Positions 1-10,169 of a DNA stretch of 64,000 nucleotides are shown piece by piece (within the stretch, counting starts at the first letter, position 1; each line of letters opens with the position of its first letter). A model generated the notes under the pieces. It ran no database searches. It saw only the letters and a list, made by a program, of their open reading frames with translations, and was not told where the DNA came from. The stretch is from the NCBI GenBank assembly GCA_020137815.1, contig CM035354.1:7311987-7375986 (forward strand). The letters run 5' to 3'. The translations under genes were made by a program, and so were the position numbers. The stretch is from Hormiphora californensis (Eukaryota; Ctenophora; Tentaculata; Cydippida; Pleurobrachiidae).

Positions 1-43
1 CTGTAAAATGGGGTGTGTGTTTAGAGATACCCACTTACTATAC

Positions 44-3000
44 CTTGATAAGGGAGAACTGACATCCAGCGAGCACCACACACAGCCACACTACTTGGAT
101 GCTGTGGAATAGTCCAGAGTAGAGGAGCTGGACAAGAGCCAGGGAACAGAGAAGGGCCAGGATTACTTTGAAGATGGCCAGCCACTTAAAATGGTCCTGG
201 TCCAGGAGCCGCTCCAAGTGCAATCTGAAGAGGAAGGGGGAACTGTGGAAACTAGAGTACTAACTAAAGTACTGACTAGAGTACTGACTAGGGTATTGAG
301 AAGAGTATTGAGTAGAGTAGTGAGTAGTGAATTTTATGAATTTCTTGAACATAAAAACTTGATTGATTTGAAACTTCACAAAAATACAATAATCAGATTT
401 TATTTGAACTAAAATTGTTAATTAATGTTAATACTCTTGTTGCTACTCGCACTTCTTAGCGCCCTAGCAACCATCTCACTGCTGCTACTCGCATTTTTCA
501 GCGCCCTAGCAACCACTTTATTGTTACAGAGCCAGCTCCTAAACCGTCCAATCCGGAATAGATAAACGATGGGGTTAATAGCAGCGTTCAACCCAAAGCT
601 AACAACCCTGGTTAATGACCAGCTGTAGTAAACCAGAAAGGAAGATGCTTGGAGGGGATCCCAGGAAGCCCTTCCTTTTCCTTCCACCATCCAGCTGATA
701 TACAGATACAGTAGCGGGGTATTGAGAACCACGAACAGTCCCGTGATGAGAATTATTGTAATAGTGGCGTGCCGCTTTAGCCGAGTTGAACGGGTTGTAG
801 TGGCAGCTGATCGGTTACGTAGTACCTCCATAGTGGAAATGAGACAGGAGACAAGGACGACTGGGACGGGAAGTGCGAGTTCGGTAACCATGACAATATT
901 GTTGACACGTGACCATGGAGACTGGGGGTCAGGTGGAGCACCCCAACAGTAGACATCTGGGGGATGGTAGGTGAAGTGGAGGGAACCACCAAGGACCACT
1001 ATCACCTCAGATAACACCTGAACGTTATTATCATGAATATGAGACAATATAATATGACACAATGAAAAAAACATCACGCTTTAGATGACTTCATTGCGGA
1101 AGCTCGAGAGGGAGACAGAATGTGTTTCACTTACCAGGAGCGTGCAATAGCAACCAAGAAGTCTGAGACATCCCTTCCTCTTTAGGGGATGGAGAGGGTA
1201 CCGGAGATTATAGGTCCTTGTAACACCCAGAAGGGCCAGTGTGAAAGAGGACAGAGCAGGGAAAACTGCAATAAACAAGCCCCAGGTGGCGCAAAAGAAG
1301 GGTATTCCAAACAACATTGGTTCCCGTTCGGAGAGGAAAGAGAGGCCAGGAATAATGATGAATGAAGTTATCAGAATATCACAGACCGTAGTCACAATGT
1401 AGATACACGTAGGCAGGTCTTTAGTCTGTCGGCTGGTGAAGAATAGGAGGGAGATGAAATTAGCAGGAACTCCGAACAAGCAGCAGGTGAATAGTAAGGA
1501 TCCGAGGAAGATGTCGGCTGATGCATCCGGGGACATGGCTGGAGAGAAAATAGGAGACTGCTGCTGTGACAGTGTTGCAGAAAGAGAGAGGAAGAGAGAT
1601 AGAGAAAGAGCGAGAGAGACAAAGATCCTACTGAAAACCAATACTCCAGATTTGGTTCGTAACTGTGTGGTTCCTTCATTACACAAGTTAGGTGTTGGGT
1701 GGCATGTACAAGGAGCGGCGCAATTGCTCCCCCTGGCGCAATTCTTTTCGTGAAAAAGTGAATCGAGTCTTTGGGGTGACTTCGTTCAAGGGTAACTTAT
1801 AGCTAACTTTTACTACAACTCTAGACCGTAGGGTAGCAGCGGTTGACGTTCATATTTAGTATGTTTCATGTTTGGGGAACTCACTACCTATCACTCATCC
1901 CTTTACACATGCTTTGGTGGGTCAAGAGGAAATGATGCGATATGGCAATGAAAATGAACTTTTTAGTCTTTCCCGTTATGTTATTCTGATTCAAAATTGT
2001 CTGAAAATTCGTTCTATCACTAGCCCGAAGCTGTATCTCAAACGAGACCGGCGCTAGAGCTCACAGAAAAATGTCCAGATTTTTAGTTGTCACCCGTTAC
2101 ATACCTGTCAAACTGAATAACGAAAGATTTCCACAGGAACTTCACATTGTAGTGTTTCTTCTTGATCGACTGTGTACTGGTTGTTTTGGCATGTGCTAGT
2201 TTCATTGAGTCCTGGGGCCGGAGGTTCGCGTAGGAGGGCACCTGCTCATCAGCTGGTATTACCAAGTCTCCATCAACTGAGATGAAAGGGAATGTTGTTA
2301 TAATCCGAGATTGGGGTGACATCATTTGTTTGCCATGCTACACATGGTGTGGTAAAATAGCAAAGTTTATGTCCCCGGACTAGCCAGAATCATAAACTCA
2401 CGAAACAAAGGACCACACTTACATAGTCGTTTTAGGTCCTCAGGTTCATTCTGGGTCCACCAGGAGATGGCAGCTACATTGTTTGCCCAACTATACTCAG
2501 ATGTCATCTGGAGAGATATTTTAAGTTCAATAGATGAGACAGAGAGAAACAGATCAAGAGAGAATAAAAAAGAGGGAGAAAGAGGGAGGGGAAGTTGTTT
2601 GGTAAAGAGGGGGAGACAGTGGGGTACTACCCGCATCCTCCATATCCTTAAATCGATAGTGTTTACGCAGTGAATACAGAGCGAATGCAGAGTGAATGCA
2701 GAATGAATGCAGAGTGAATGCAGAGCGAATGCAGAGCGAATGCAGAGTGAATGCAGAGCGAATGCAGAGTGAATGCAGAGTGAATGCAGAGTGGTTCCAG
2801 AGTGAATACGCAGTGAATGCAGAGCGAATACGCAATCATTGGTAATATCCTACCAGAACTAGAATGCCGTAAATACGCAGTGATAAAAAATTGGATATTG
2901 TATGGTAAGTCACAAGCAAACAGGCATGAGGCCGGTAACGCAAACAAAAGGGAGAGGGAGATAGAGAGGGAGAGGGAGATAGAGAGAGGGAGATAGAGAT

Positions 3001-6000
3001 AGAGATAGAGAGGGAGATAGAGAGGGAGATAGAGAGGGAGATAGAGAGGGAGAGGGAGATATAGAGATAGAGATAGAGATAGAGATAGAGATAGAGAGGG
3101 AGATAGAGAGGGAGATAGAGATAGAGAGAGGGAGATAGAGAGAGGGAGATAGAGAGAGGGAGATAGAGATAGAGATAGAGATAGAGATAGAGAGGGAGAT
3201 AGAGATAGAGATAGAGATAGAGATAGAGAGGGAGAGGGAGAGGGAGATAGAGAGGGAGAGAGAGACAAAACCACTTTTTTCGGGTTGTAGCAACAATATC
3301 CAATTTTTTATCACTGCGTATTTACGGCATTCTAGTTCTGGTATGATTGCGTATTCGCTCTGCATTCACTGCGTATTCACTGCGTATTCGCTCTGTATTC
3401 ACTGCGTATTCACTCTGTATTCACTGCGTAAACAGTTCTGGTAGGATATCCCCAATGATTGCGTATTCACTCTGCATTCACTGCGTATTCACTCTGGAAC
3501 CACTCTGCATTCACTCTGCATTCACTCTGCATTCGCTCTGCATTCACTCTGCATTCGCTCTGCATTCACTCTGCATTCACTCTGCATTCGCTCTGCATTC
3601 ACTCTGCATTCGCTCTGTATTCACTGCGTAAACACTATCGATTTAAGGATATGGAGGATGCGGGTAGTACCGACAGTGGATACAAGTTATTTGGTAAAGA
3701 GGGGATTAATATAAGTTACCTGGGGAGGGTAGGAGGGTGAAACATCATGATCCAAGGTTGCTGCTGTAGAGGTAGCTGGTGATGTATCATCTGTAGCCAA
3801 ATCAAACATGTACTGGTGCTCCTTGCCTGGGGGAGTAATTACAGTTAGTTTTTTACTAAGTACATGTAACCTACTTTAACAACAATCTGCGTGATCCAAT
3901 AGGTCAGTGAATACTTACTAACTTCTGACCGTCTACAAAACTCAAGTAGTAAACGAAACTAATTAAGACACATTCTACTCACCATTTTCATCATAGTACT
4001 TGTGAAGTGCACCAGGAGTTGTGTCGGTATGATCAGTTGCCATGTGAACGGTGGCTGTGGTTGCTGTGGATGTGTTTACCCCACCACCACCGCTACCACC
4101 CCTAGATCCAGTAGTTCCACCTTCCGAGTCAGGCGTCTTCAGGCTAGAGGAAAGAGACGCAGCGTTGCGGTGCCGGATATCTAGGTTTCGCCTATCTAGA
4201 TTTCGTGCGAGTTGGTTTTGTCGTATCAAACGGTAGTGTACCGGCATCTCTGGGAGAGGGAGGGGATTGTCAGTGTTAGTTGTCCATCAAGTTTTAATAA
4301 TAGGAACCCTCTCCCCTCCCTCTATTTTTCTCTATCTCGCTATCTCTCTTTCTCTCTCACCTGTTGACCCAGTATCAAAACTCCTAGTCTCCCTCAACTG
4401 GTGAACATTGCTCTCGCTGGGCGCTGTTTCTGGTATAGCTCCAATCGTCTTCATTGCTCGTAACAATCTTGGTGACATCGCCGGAGCCTGGCTACCTGAC
4501 GGACTTGCCATTCCCCCTTCATCAACAGTTAAATCCGTCCGACACACCTTCCTCTTGCTTCTCTCTGGTGCGAGGGGTGGGGGTGAATCCTCTGGGATGG
4601 TTGAGATACTGATTGTGTCAGAGTCAGGATGGTGGTTTGGGGGACCGCTGGTAAAACTTGTCGTGGTAACACCATCCCGTTCTGAGGATATTCCCTCTTC
4701 CTCCTGGTCATTGAAACACAAGACATCATACGCAGGATCTTCCTTCTTACTGGAAAAAGGAGGATGTGTTATTGTTGTTGATCATGGATTGTTCTGTGGT
4801 AAGTGTGAGAGGGACTCGTGTGCGCGTTACGCTGACCACTTCTACTTTCATCATATCGAGTGCGCGCGGTTTCCACGCGCACACCAACCTGCTGCTCCCG
4901 TGTGTTGTGTCTTCGGAGTGGTCTCCTGCCGGAGTGTCTGTTGAGCTTTGTTTAGATTGGTCATCCAGGCTCGCATAGGTGTGGTCAACACCACTCTTGC
5001 TCTTCTCCGATAATGATTTTGGTGAGCTTTTGCTGGCCGTATCTGGTGTCTGGAAGGGGGGGGGGGGGTATTTTAATCGAGGAAACACAAGGTTTTGTTG
5101 ACATTTCGAATTTCTTGGCACTCAACTTACCTCAGCAGATAGAGCCCGAAGATGATTGTAAAAGTTTTGCGACGTTTCTTCGCTTTCAAAGATAGCAGTA
5201 TAGAGCCAGAGGGCATCTCTACCACTAGGAAATCGAATGTCCATATCTTTGGAATAACTGGAGGGTAAAATGTGGTGAGGAACAGGAAGAAGGATTTAGA
5301 TTGATCGTTAATATCATCCACCTTTCTCTCTTTCTCTCTCTCCCTTTCTCCCTCTCTCTCCTCTCTTTTCCCACCCCTTTCTATATCTCTCCCACTCTCT
5401 AAATTACCTCTCGGTATGGGTAGACCAAGTGACACTATTCCTGTATTTCGTGACATCTCTCTCCACACTGTTGTGGCAAACAAAATTGCGTTGGTAATCT
5501 TGGTAAGAGCTAGCACAGATCTGAAAATTTTTAGTGAGTTATTTCGTTATAATATCGACGATTTACTACACATGGTTAATTTAACAATAATTACATTTCT
5601 TCAGAATGTCACACTCCCACTTTAGTGACCAACAGCACTTTCACGAACCACTTTATGATTACCAACAACTTACCTGGCGTTTCTGAGTGATAAACAGTGA
5701 AACTTTGATGAGCCTGAGAGGCCGCACTTGATGCCGGAGAAGATAGCAGAAACTTTTAAAAACAAATGGTAAAGGGTAGAATATCCAGTGATCCAACTCC
5801 GGGCCATCGTCACACTGGTGCTCACTGTTACTGTGACTGAGGGGGGTGTTAGGTTAATAAACCATGCAAGGAAAATAGTAAACCCTGTATATAGTGAAGT
5901 TATAAAACAACATAGCATAGCCCAAACAAGTAGATATGATAGTATAGATACGACCAATATATATACATTATACAAGCGGGGGTATAAATGAATTGTGCAT

Positions 6001-9000
6001 TTTTACATGAACAAAAGAAGATAAGTATTCCCAACAGAATATTAATAGAGCTCTGTGCAAAGGCTTTGTTACCTGACCCCAGCCATATAGATACGAGACC
6101 AGGGGCTGGAAAGAATACTGAAACGTACAGGGGAAGATGGATACATTTTGAAAATAAAGAGTAGTCTTAGCGGAAATTGAAACATGTATAGTGGGAACAT
6201 TGAGGGCTGATTGCGTACTCCAGGGGTATCAGATTCAAACTAAAATACCGGTTAAATCCTAAAATGTTTGAAATGCGTACCACTGTACCTGTTTCGTTCG
6301 TAGTTATTTGTTGATCCCAGTGAATCGGGTAAGCTACCTCGAATTGCGTTGCTGCTCCCTTGTGGTACCTACAAGAACATGCTCCGTCATAAAATAAATT
6401 GTTACTCCTTCATAAAACTTTTTCTTGTATTCAACATACCGTTATACTATCAGAAGATGGTGCTTTAGCAGCATTTGTCGCTATCTCCTCCATTTCTTCC
6501 TCTTCCTCCCCCTGTTTCGATCTAATCTCGTCAGTCTCCTTGAAAACCTGGAATGGAGAGAGTTGTCTAGTCAATCAGATCAGAGAGGACAGTAGAGTAA
6601 GTTTTAGACACAAAACGATTATGGTTTTCACCGGTAAATTGGAAACGTGTGTTCCACTCACCACGGGTATTTGGACTGCCTCTAACACCTCGTACCTTGT
6701 TTTGTTCAAACCCAAAGAAGAAAGAGGGTCTAGCTAGGCAATACCTTGTGTAGATAGAAGTTGACTCCCTTAATCAGGGAGAACATAACGGTAACGAGAA
6801 CGGTGTAGATGATGATCACTGATAGCTGACTGTCCCTGATCTGAGCGGGGGTGGGTTGGTGTTAGCTGGAGGAGAAATAGGAGAGGCCGAGGGTGTGGCA
6901 CCCCCTCTTCCCCTAAAACTTCGCCCCACAACCACCCTTCTCCCCGCCCCTTACGTCGATCAAACGTGCAACTTATGATTGTCAAAAGTATCATTGATAC
7001 TGGTCGGTATTAAATGTCGAAAGTGCAGTAGGAATACCACACCAATTTAGTGGTCTGATTGCAATACGTCACTTTGTAAGCTGCACTTCACAACATATTT
7101 CAAGAACGTGTGACGCCGTGACGGCTGTGGTAACTATTATGTATGTACGTATATGCACGTACATATATGTTATGTCCCAGAATACTGACCATTTATTTAT
7201 GTCACCCCCCCCCCCTTGTGCGCTCTTATTACTCCGTCTAGTTCTGTAATAGTTTCAAGCTGTCTCTCTTCCTCTCTCTCTTTCTCTATCCCTCTCTATC
7301 TCTCTCTCTCTTTCCATCCACAATTTGTCCGTCCCTTTACACACAGACTCGACAGGAAATTTACTTAGTAGAGACAAGAAGCGGTAATATTTCATAGGTG
7401 TCACTCTTTCAACAGTGTGTATTATATGCCGCGTGTTTTGTATGTCTCTTTTCCCTTGTTCTTCCTCTACTTCCCTCCCTCACTATCGCTCTATCCCTCT
7501 CTTTCTCTCACTCTGTTTATCTATCTATCTCCCTCTCTTTCTCTCACTCTGTTTATCTATCTATCTCTCACTCTTTCACTCTCTTTGTCTATCTCTCTCT
7601 CTCTCTCTTCCCTCCAATGTTTCAGTACTGTGGATTTGTTAAATTGCTTTGTTTATTTAGGGGAAATTATCTAAGGTAGGAATCTGGTTGTGTTCTGTCA
7701 TCAAACTCTCGAGGGGGGAGTAGTTAGACTGTAATTAGAATGTCTCAGTTTCTCATATGCGGCGCTCTATTTTCCCCTCTTCTCCCCATCCGATCCCCGT
7801 TCGTGTTTTCCCTACTGTCTAAAACATAATAGCAGGCAGGCGGAACCTGATTTAGTTTTGATTAAATTCTAGTGATATCCTGTACGTGTTTAGTCTCTTT
7901 CCTTTCGCTTCGAATATTTTATAATTCTCCAGAACTTCTCCAAAAGTTCCACCTGCTTTCTAATTCACTCTGCCGTCACCTTATTGTATTGTATCATATT
8001 GTACTTAATTGTTGGAGTTGTCTAGAGCAGATATTACCTTTTCTATCAGTGGTGCTCCGTCATATAATTGGCCATACAGCGTACGTTCCCAGCATACGCG
8101 TCGTTCCCAGCGTGTTTCACACTTCGCAGCGTCCAAAACACGCAAAAAAGAATACGTTGGTAGTTTTGGACGCTGGAAGCGACGCATGGGGGGGGGGGGG
8201 GGCTGTGCGTGTGGTCAATATGACGGAGCACCACTATGTATATGTCCCGGTGCCAACTCTTATTTGTAACCTTCTCAACTTTAGAGGGTTGTAAGGATAA
8301 AGCTCACTAGTATGAGGAAGGCAGTTCACCTCTCGGCATTAGTAAGTGTACTTGCCCTAATATTAGGGCCAGAGTTTTATCAGCTTAATCTATTAGCCAA
8401 ACTGAGCTTCCTTGAGATTATGGGAAGATGGATTTCATCTTTTCAAGGTTCATCAACCTATTGGCCCCGAGGCAAACAAATGACCTCTCCCTTCACGGAA
8501 TAAGGAGGTGTAATGCAATCAAGATATATATTCCTTCCTACCTACCCAACCCCCTCTACCCCGTGACCCATCTTTAATCTGCTTCCCCCTCTTTCTTTGT
8601 GATCATTCTTCTATTTGTTCTATAAAAGTGCTAATATCTTTGTATCTTCAGTTGTCTCTGGTGTTCTGCCAAAGTGCTGCTGAACAAGCTGCCATGAACA
8701 GACGTAAGTACCATATGTATACTAAATCAAATTGATCACCAACACACCAGTTTGTGCTAAACTATCTCACGTGCTGGACGCATTGAATGTTGGTTATAGA
8801 TCTTTGATTTGAGTAAAAAACCCGTAAAGCCAGGATACAATCCCCCCCCCCCCCTCGTTGTACCATCAACACTTTACATTTTAACTCCCCCCTCTCCACA
8901 GGAAGGAATTGGATGATATACGGACCGATATTATGCGTTATAATACTGATATTGTGTTGTGTTGTGTACGATAAAGTGATACTGTGGCTCAGAAAACATC

Positions 9001-9884
9001 AGGTGAGGGAAAATAAGGGGGAAATATAAATTGGTGGCCCCCACCTCTCATTTTGTTTTTTGTCATATAAATCAGTCGAGTATATGTTTTGAGATTTATA
9101 CACGTACAATTGCGGTGTAAGACACACCAACAGTGCAGGTCAGTAGTGTGGTATAACTGTAAACAAACATCTAACTCTCTCCATTTCAGTCGGAAGAAAA
9201 GGAGAGGAGAGAGCGGACCCCTGAAACAACAGAGAAGTTGCTGGTAAAGAGCAACACAGGCTCAATGCAGTACCCTCCCATCATCCTGGACATGTCATAC
9301 CTTGGATCCAGGGGTACCCCATACGACTCACATGCCACTACCCTAACCCAAGAGGTATAGAGTTTGGAGGTTTTGAGAGGGTCGAGGAGGGAATCGCTCT
9401 GACTCTCGGGTCGCGGAGAGAGAGGGTCAAACAAGGGAATTGGTATCAAGGGATATTAATGGACAAATAGAGAAAAGAGAGACAGAATGTATTGTATTAT
9501 TTATATGTAATGGGTTGCTCAGTGGGAATTATAATAAAGACAATCAGGAGGAGGCAGAGAGATAATTAGACAGTGCGGGTTTAAGATTGAATGCTGGTCG
9601 TTTTTTAACTCTATTTTATTTTTCTATGCAAGAATAGATAGTTTTTTAATACTACACTGAAATCCCAAAACTATGGCCCACTTCCTTCTTCTTGCCCCTC
9701 GCATCAGTTTGCGAGTTGTCCCACTCACCATTATATAGATAATCAGAGGTAGCAGCCCCAGAACTATCCACAGATACATGTGTAGAGTGTTAATGAAGAT
9801 GTCATTGTGAAGGTTGTAATACCAGCCACCCGTTAGGGAGGCCAGTACCCCGTGTAGAAGGAGATCGACCACGTGAGAAACCAT
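44..9884 (-). CDS. PCNX: Pecanex homologue, 5' part (14 exons, runs off the left edge)
   Basis: Multi-pass membrane protein of the pecanex family (Notch pathway/ER-linked in flies); about 666 residues are visible of a family usually near 2,000. Exons I could join in frame: 9729-9884, 6745-6840, 6662-6688 (27-nt microexon), 6440-6547, 6289-6368, 5674-5726, 5131-5246, 4889-5049, 4361-4749, 3983-4249, 3720-3826, 2423-2507, 2105-2276, 44-224. The start MVSHVV at 9884 aligns residue for residue with the family start, followed by the hallmark GVLASLTGGWYY. Exon 2 gives the second membrane segment. A long acidic/Ser-rich middle follows (with PGALHKYYDENG), then VIQFDR and the TM segment ending LAGCQFSLIK, a signature before the conserved SVQPD block, which lies outside the window. 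Exons 5-8 and the 27-nt microexon are the least certain boundaries. Introns 1 and 13 hold other genes. Confidence 0.88.
245..330. repeat. Minisatellite of GTAGTGAGTA/GTACTAACTA-type units
   Basis: About eight imperfect copies of a 10-14-base unit (agagtactgact / agagtattgagt) lie in the large pecanex intron, between exon 44-224 and the nested receptor gene. The plus-strand reading frame across it is an artefact of the repeat. Confidence 0.7.
399..404 (-). terminator. Poly(A) signal of the nested GPCR
   Basis: Reads AATAAA on the minus strand, 15 bases after the stop codon of the GPCR and still inside the pecanex intron. It supports independent 3'-end formation of the nested gene. Confidence 0.6.
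418..1686 (-). CDS. Class A (rhodopsin-like) GPCR, nested in a pecanex intron
   Basis: Seven-helix receptor in two exons: 1135-1686 (TM1-TM4) and 418-1017 (TM5-TM7 and tail). They join in phase 0 between CTCCTG|GTAAGTG and TTCAG|GTGTTA, giving about 383 residues if the first Met is used; Met in MSPDASADIF is an alternative start. Visible marks are an N in TM1 (GVPANF), D in TM2 (VCDILI), a DRY-position variant (VTRTYNLRYP) and the TM7 motif NAAINPIVYLF. The ligand cannot be inferred. The gene lies wholly inside the intron between pecanex exons 2105-2276 and 44-224, on the same strand, with its own AATAAA (complement of 399-404) about 15 bases past the stop. The reading frame is intact in both exons, so it looks functional. 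Confidence 0.85.
2624..3671. mobile_element. Foldback-like element with minisatellite arms
   Basis: A large inverted repeat in a pecanex intron. The left arm (2624 to about 2900) starts GTACTACCCGCATCC. The right arm (about 3290-3671) ends with its reverse complement. Both arms hold the same order: a unique outer part (CATATCCTTAAATCGATAG), a tandem array of 10-12-base units (gaatgcagag and variants), and a unique inner part ending CAATTTTTTATCACTGCG / its complement. The loop (about 2942-3266) is a GA-rich run of gagata/gagaggga units. Long terminal inverted repeats built of short tandem repeats are the hallmark of Foldback elements; no transposase is present. The right arm is longer (more array units), consistent with repeat slippage. 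Confidence 0.75.
2942..3266. repeat. GA-rich hexanucleotide microsatellite (gagata/gagaggga)
   Basis: Interspersed agagat and gagagggag units form the loop of the inverted repeat. Long Ser-Leu or Arg-Glu reading frames here are repeat artefacts. Confidence 0.8.
6841..8311. other. Pecanex intron 1, part without genes
   Basis: Non-coding apart from two CT-rich tracts (7260-7310 and 7480-7610), a C run near 7207-7215 and the MITE at 8048-8235. I see no exon-like frame with splice sites on either strand before the small plus-strand gene at 8312. Confidence 0.5.
8048..8235. mobile_element. MITE with 18-bp perfect terminal inverted repeats
   Basis: Starts AGTGGTGCTCCGTCATAT (8048-8065) and ends with its exact reverse complement (8218-8235). 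Length is 188 bases with no coding capacity. The interior has a second, imperfect inverted pair around GTTTTGGACGCTG and a run of about 15 G near 8189-8203. No convincing target-site duplication is visible. It sits just 5' of the small plus-strand gene, inside pecanex intron 1. Confidence 0.75.
8312..9360 (+). CDS. Small type I single-pass membrane protein, antisense in pecanex intron 1
   Basis: Four exons join in frame: 8312-8341, 8652-8703, 8902-9002 and 9190-9360, all with GT/AG ends, giving 117 residues. Residues 1-20 (MRKAVHLSALLSLVFCQSAA) form a signal peptide split by intron 1. A short NRRRNW stretch follows, then a single hydrophobic helix (GPILCVIILILCCVV, about 36-50). The rest is a charged cytoplasmic tail (SEEKERRERTPETTEK) with two Tyr motifs (QYPPI, MSYLG). 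AATAAA lies at 9533-9538. I do not recognise the family; the Tyr-containing tail suggests a small adaptor or receptor-associated subunit, which is only an inference. It lies wholly within pecanex intron 1 on the opposite strand. Confidence 0.7.
9533..9538 (+). terminator. Poly(A) signal of the small membrane-protein gene
   Basis: AATAAA 173 bases after the stop codon at 9360, before the first pecanex exon on the other strand (9729-9884). Confidence 0.5.
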
Positions 9885-10169
9885 GAGGTACACGTGTTAC
9901 TTCACATTTTACATGCAGCTAGGGGGAAATAGGGTTTAGTTAGATAGCGATAGTTGATCGGAGTGTGGGCTAGCCCAAGCATTCATAAAAGAAGACATTT
10001 TTTCTGAATTCAAGAAATATAAATGTTTTACAAAAAGATGAAATCATAAACATGCTAACACATTTTACAAAGAAATACTTACAATACAGATTACAGCCCA
10101 ATCACAACATAAAAATACCTACTCTAAATGTTAATATGTAATTGTCTAGTACTTTTATACACTTCCTTT

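Noticed and set aside
2554-3740. Frames of repeated HSAFTLHSLCI on both strands
   Set aside because: Produced by the minisatellite arms of the foldback element.
5131-5257. Alternative frame of a pecanex exon (IPKIWTFDFLVVEM)
   Set aside because: Open, but the frame DMDIRFPSGRDALWLY fits the phases of the exons on both sides and reads like real protein.
9186-9449. Minus-strand frame of 87 codons
   Set aside because: Shadow of the last exon of the plus-strand small membrane-protein gene, which has splice sites and a poly(A) signal.
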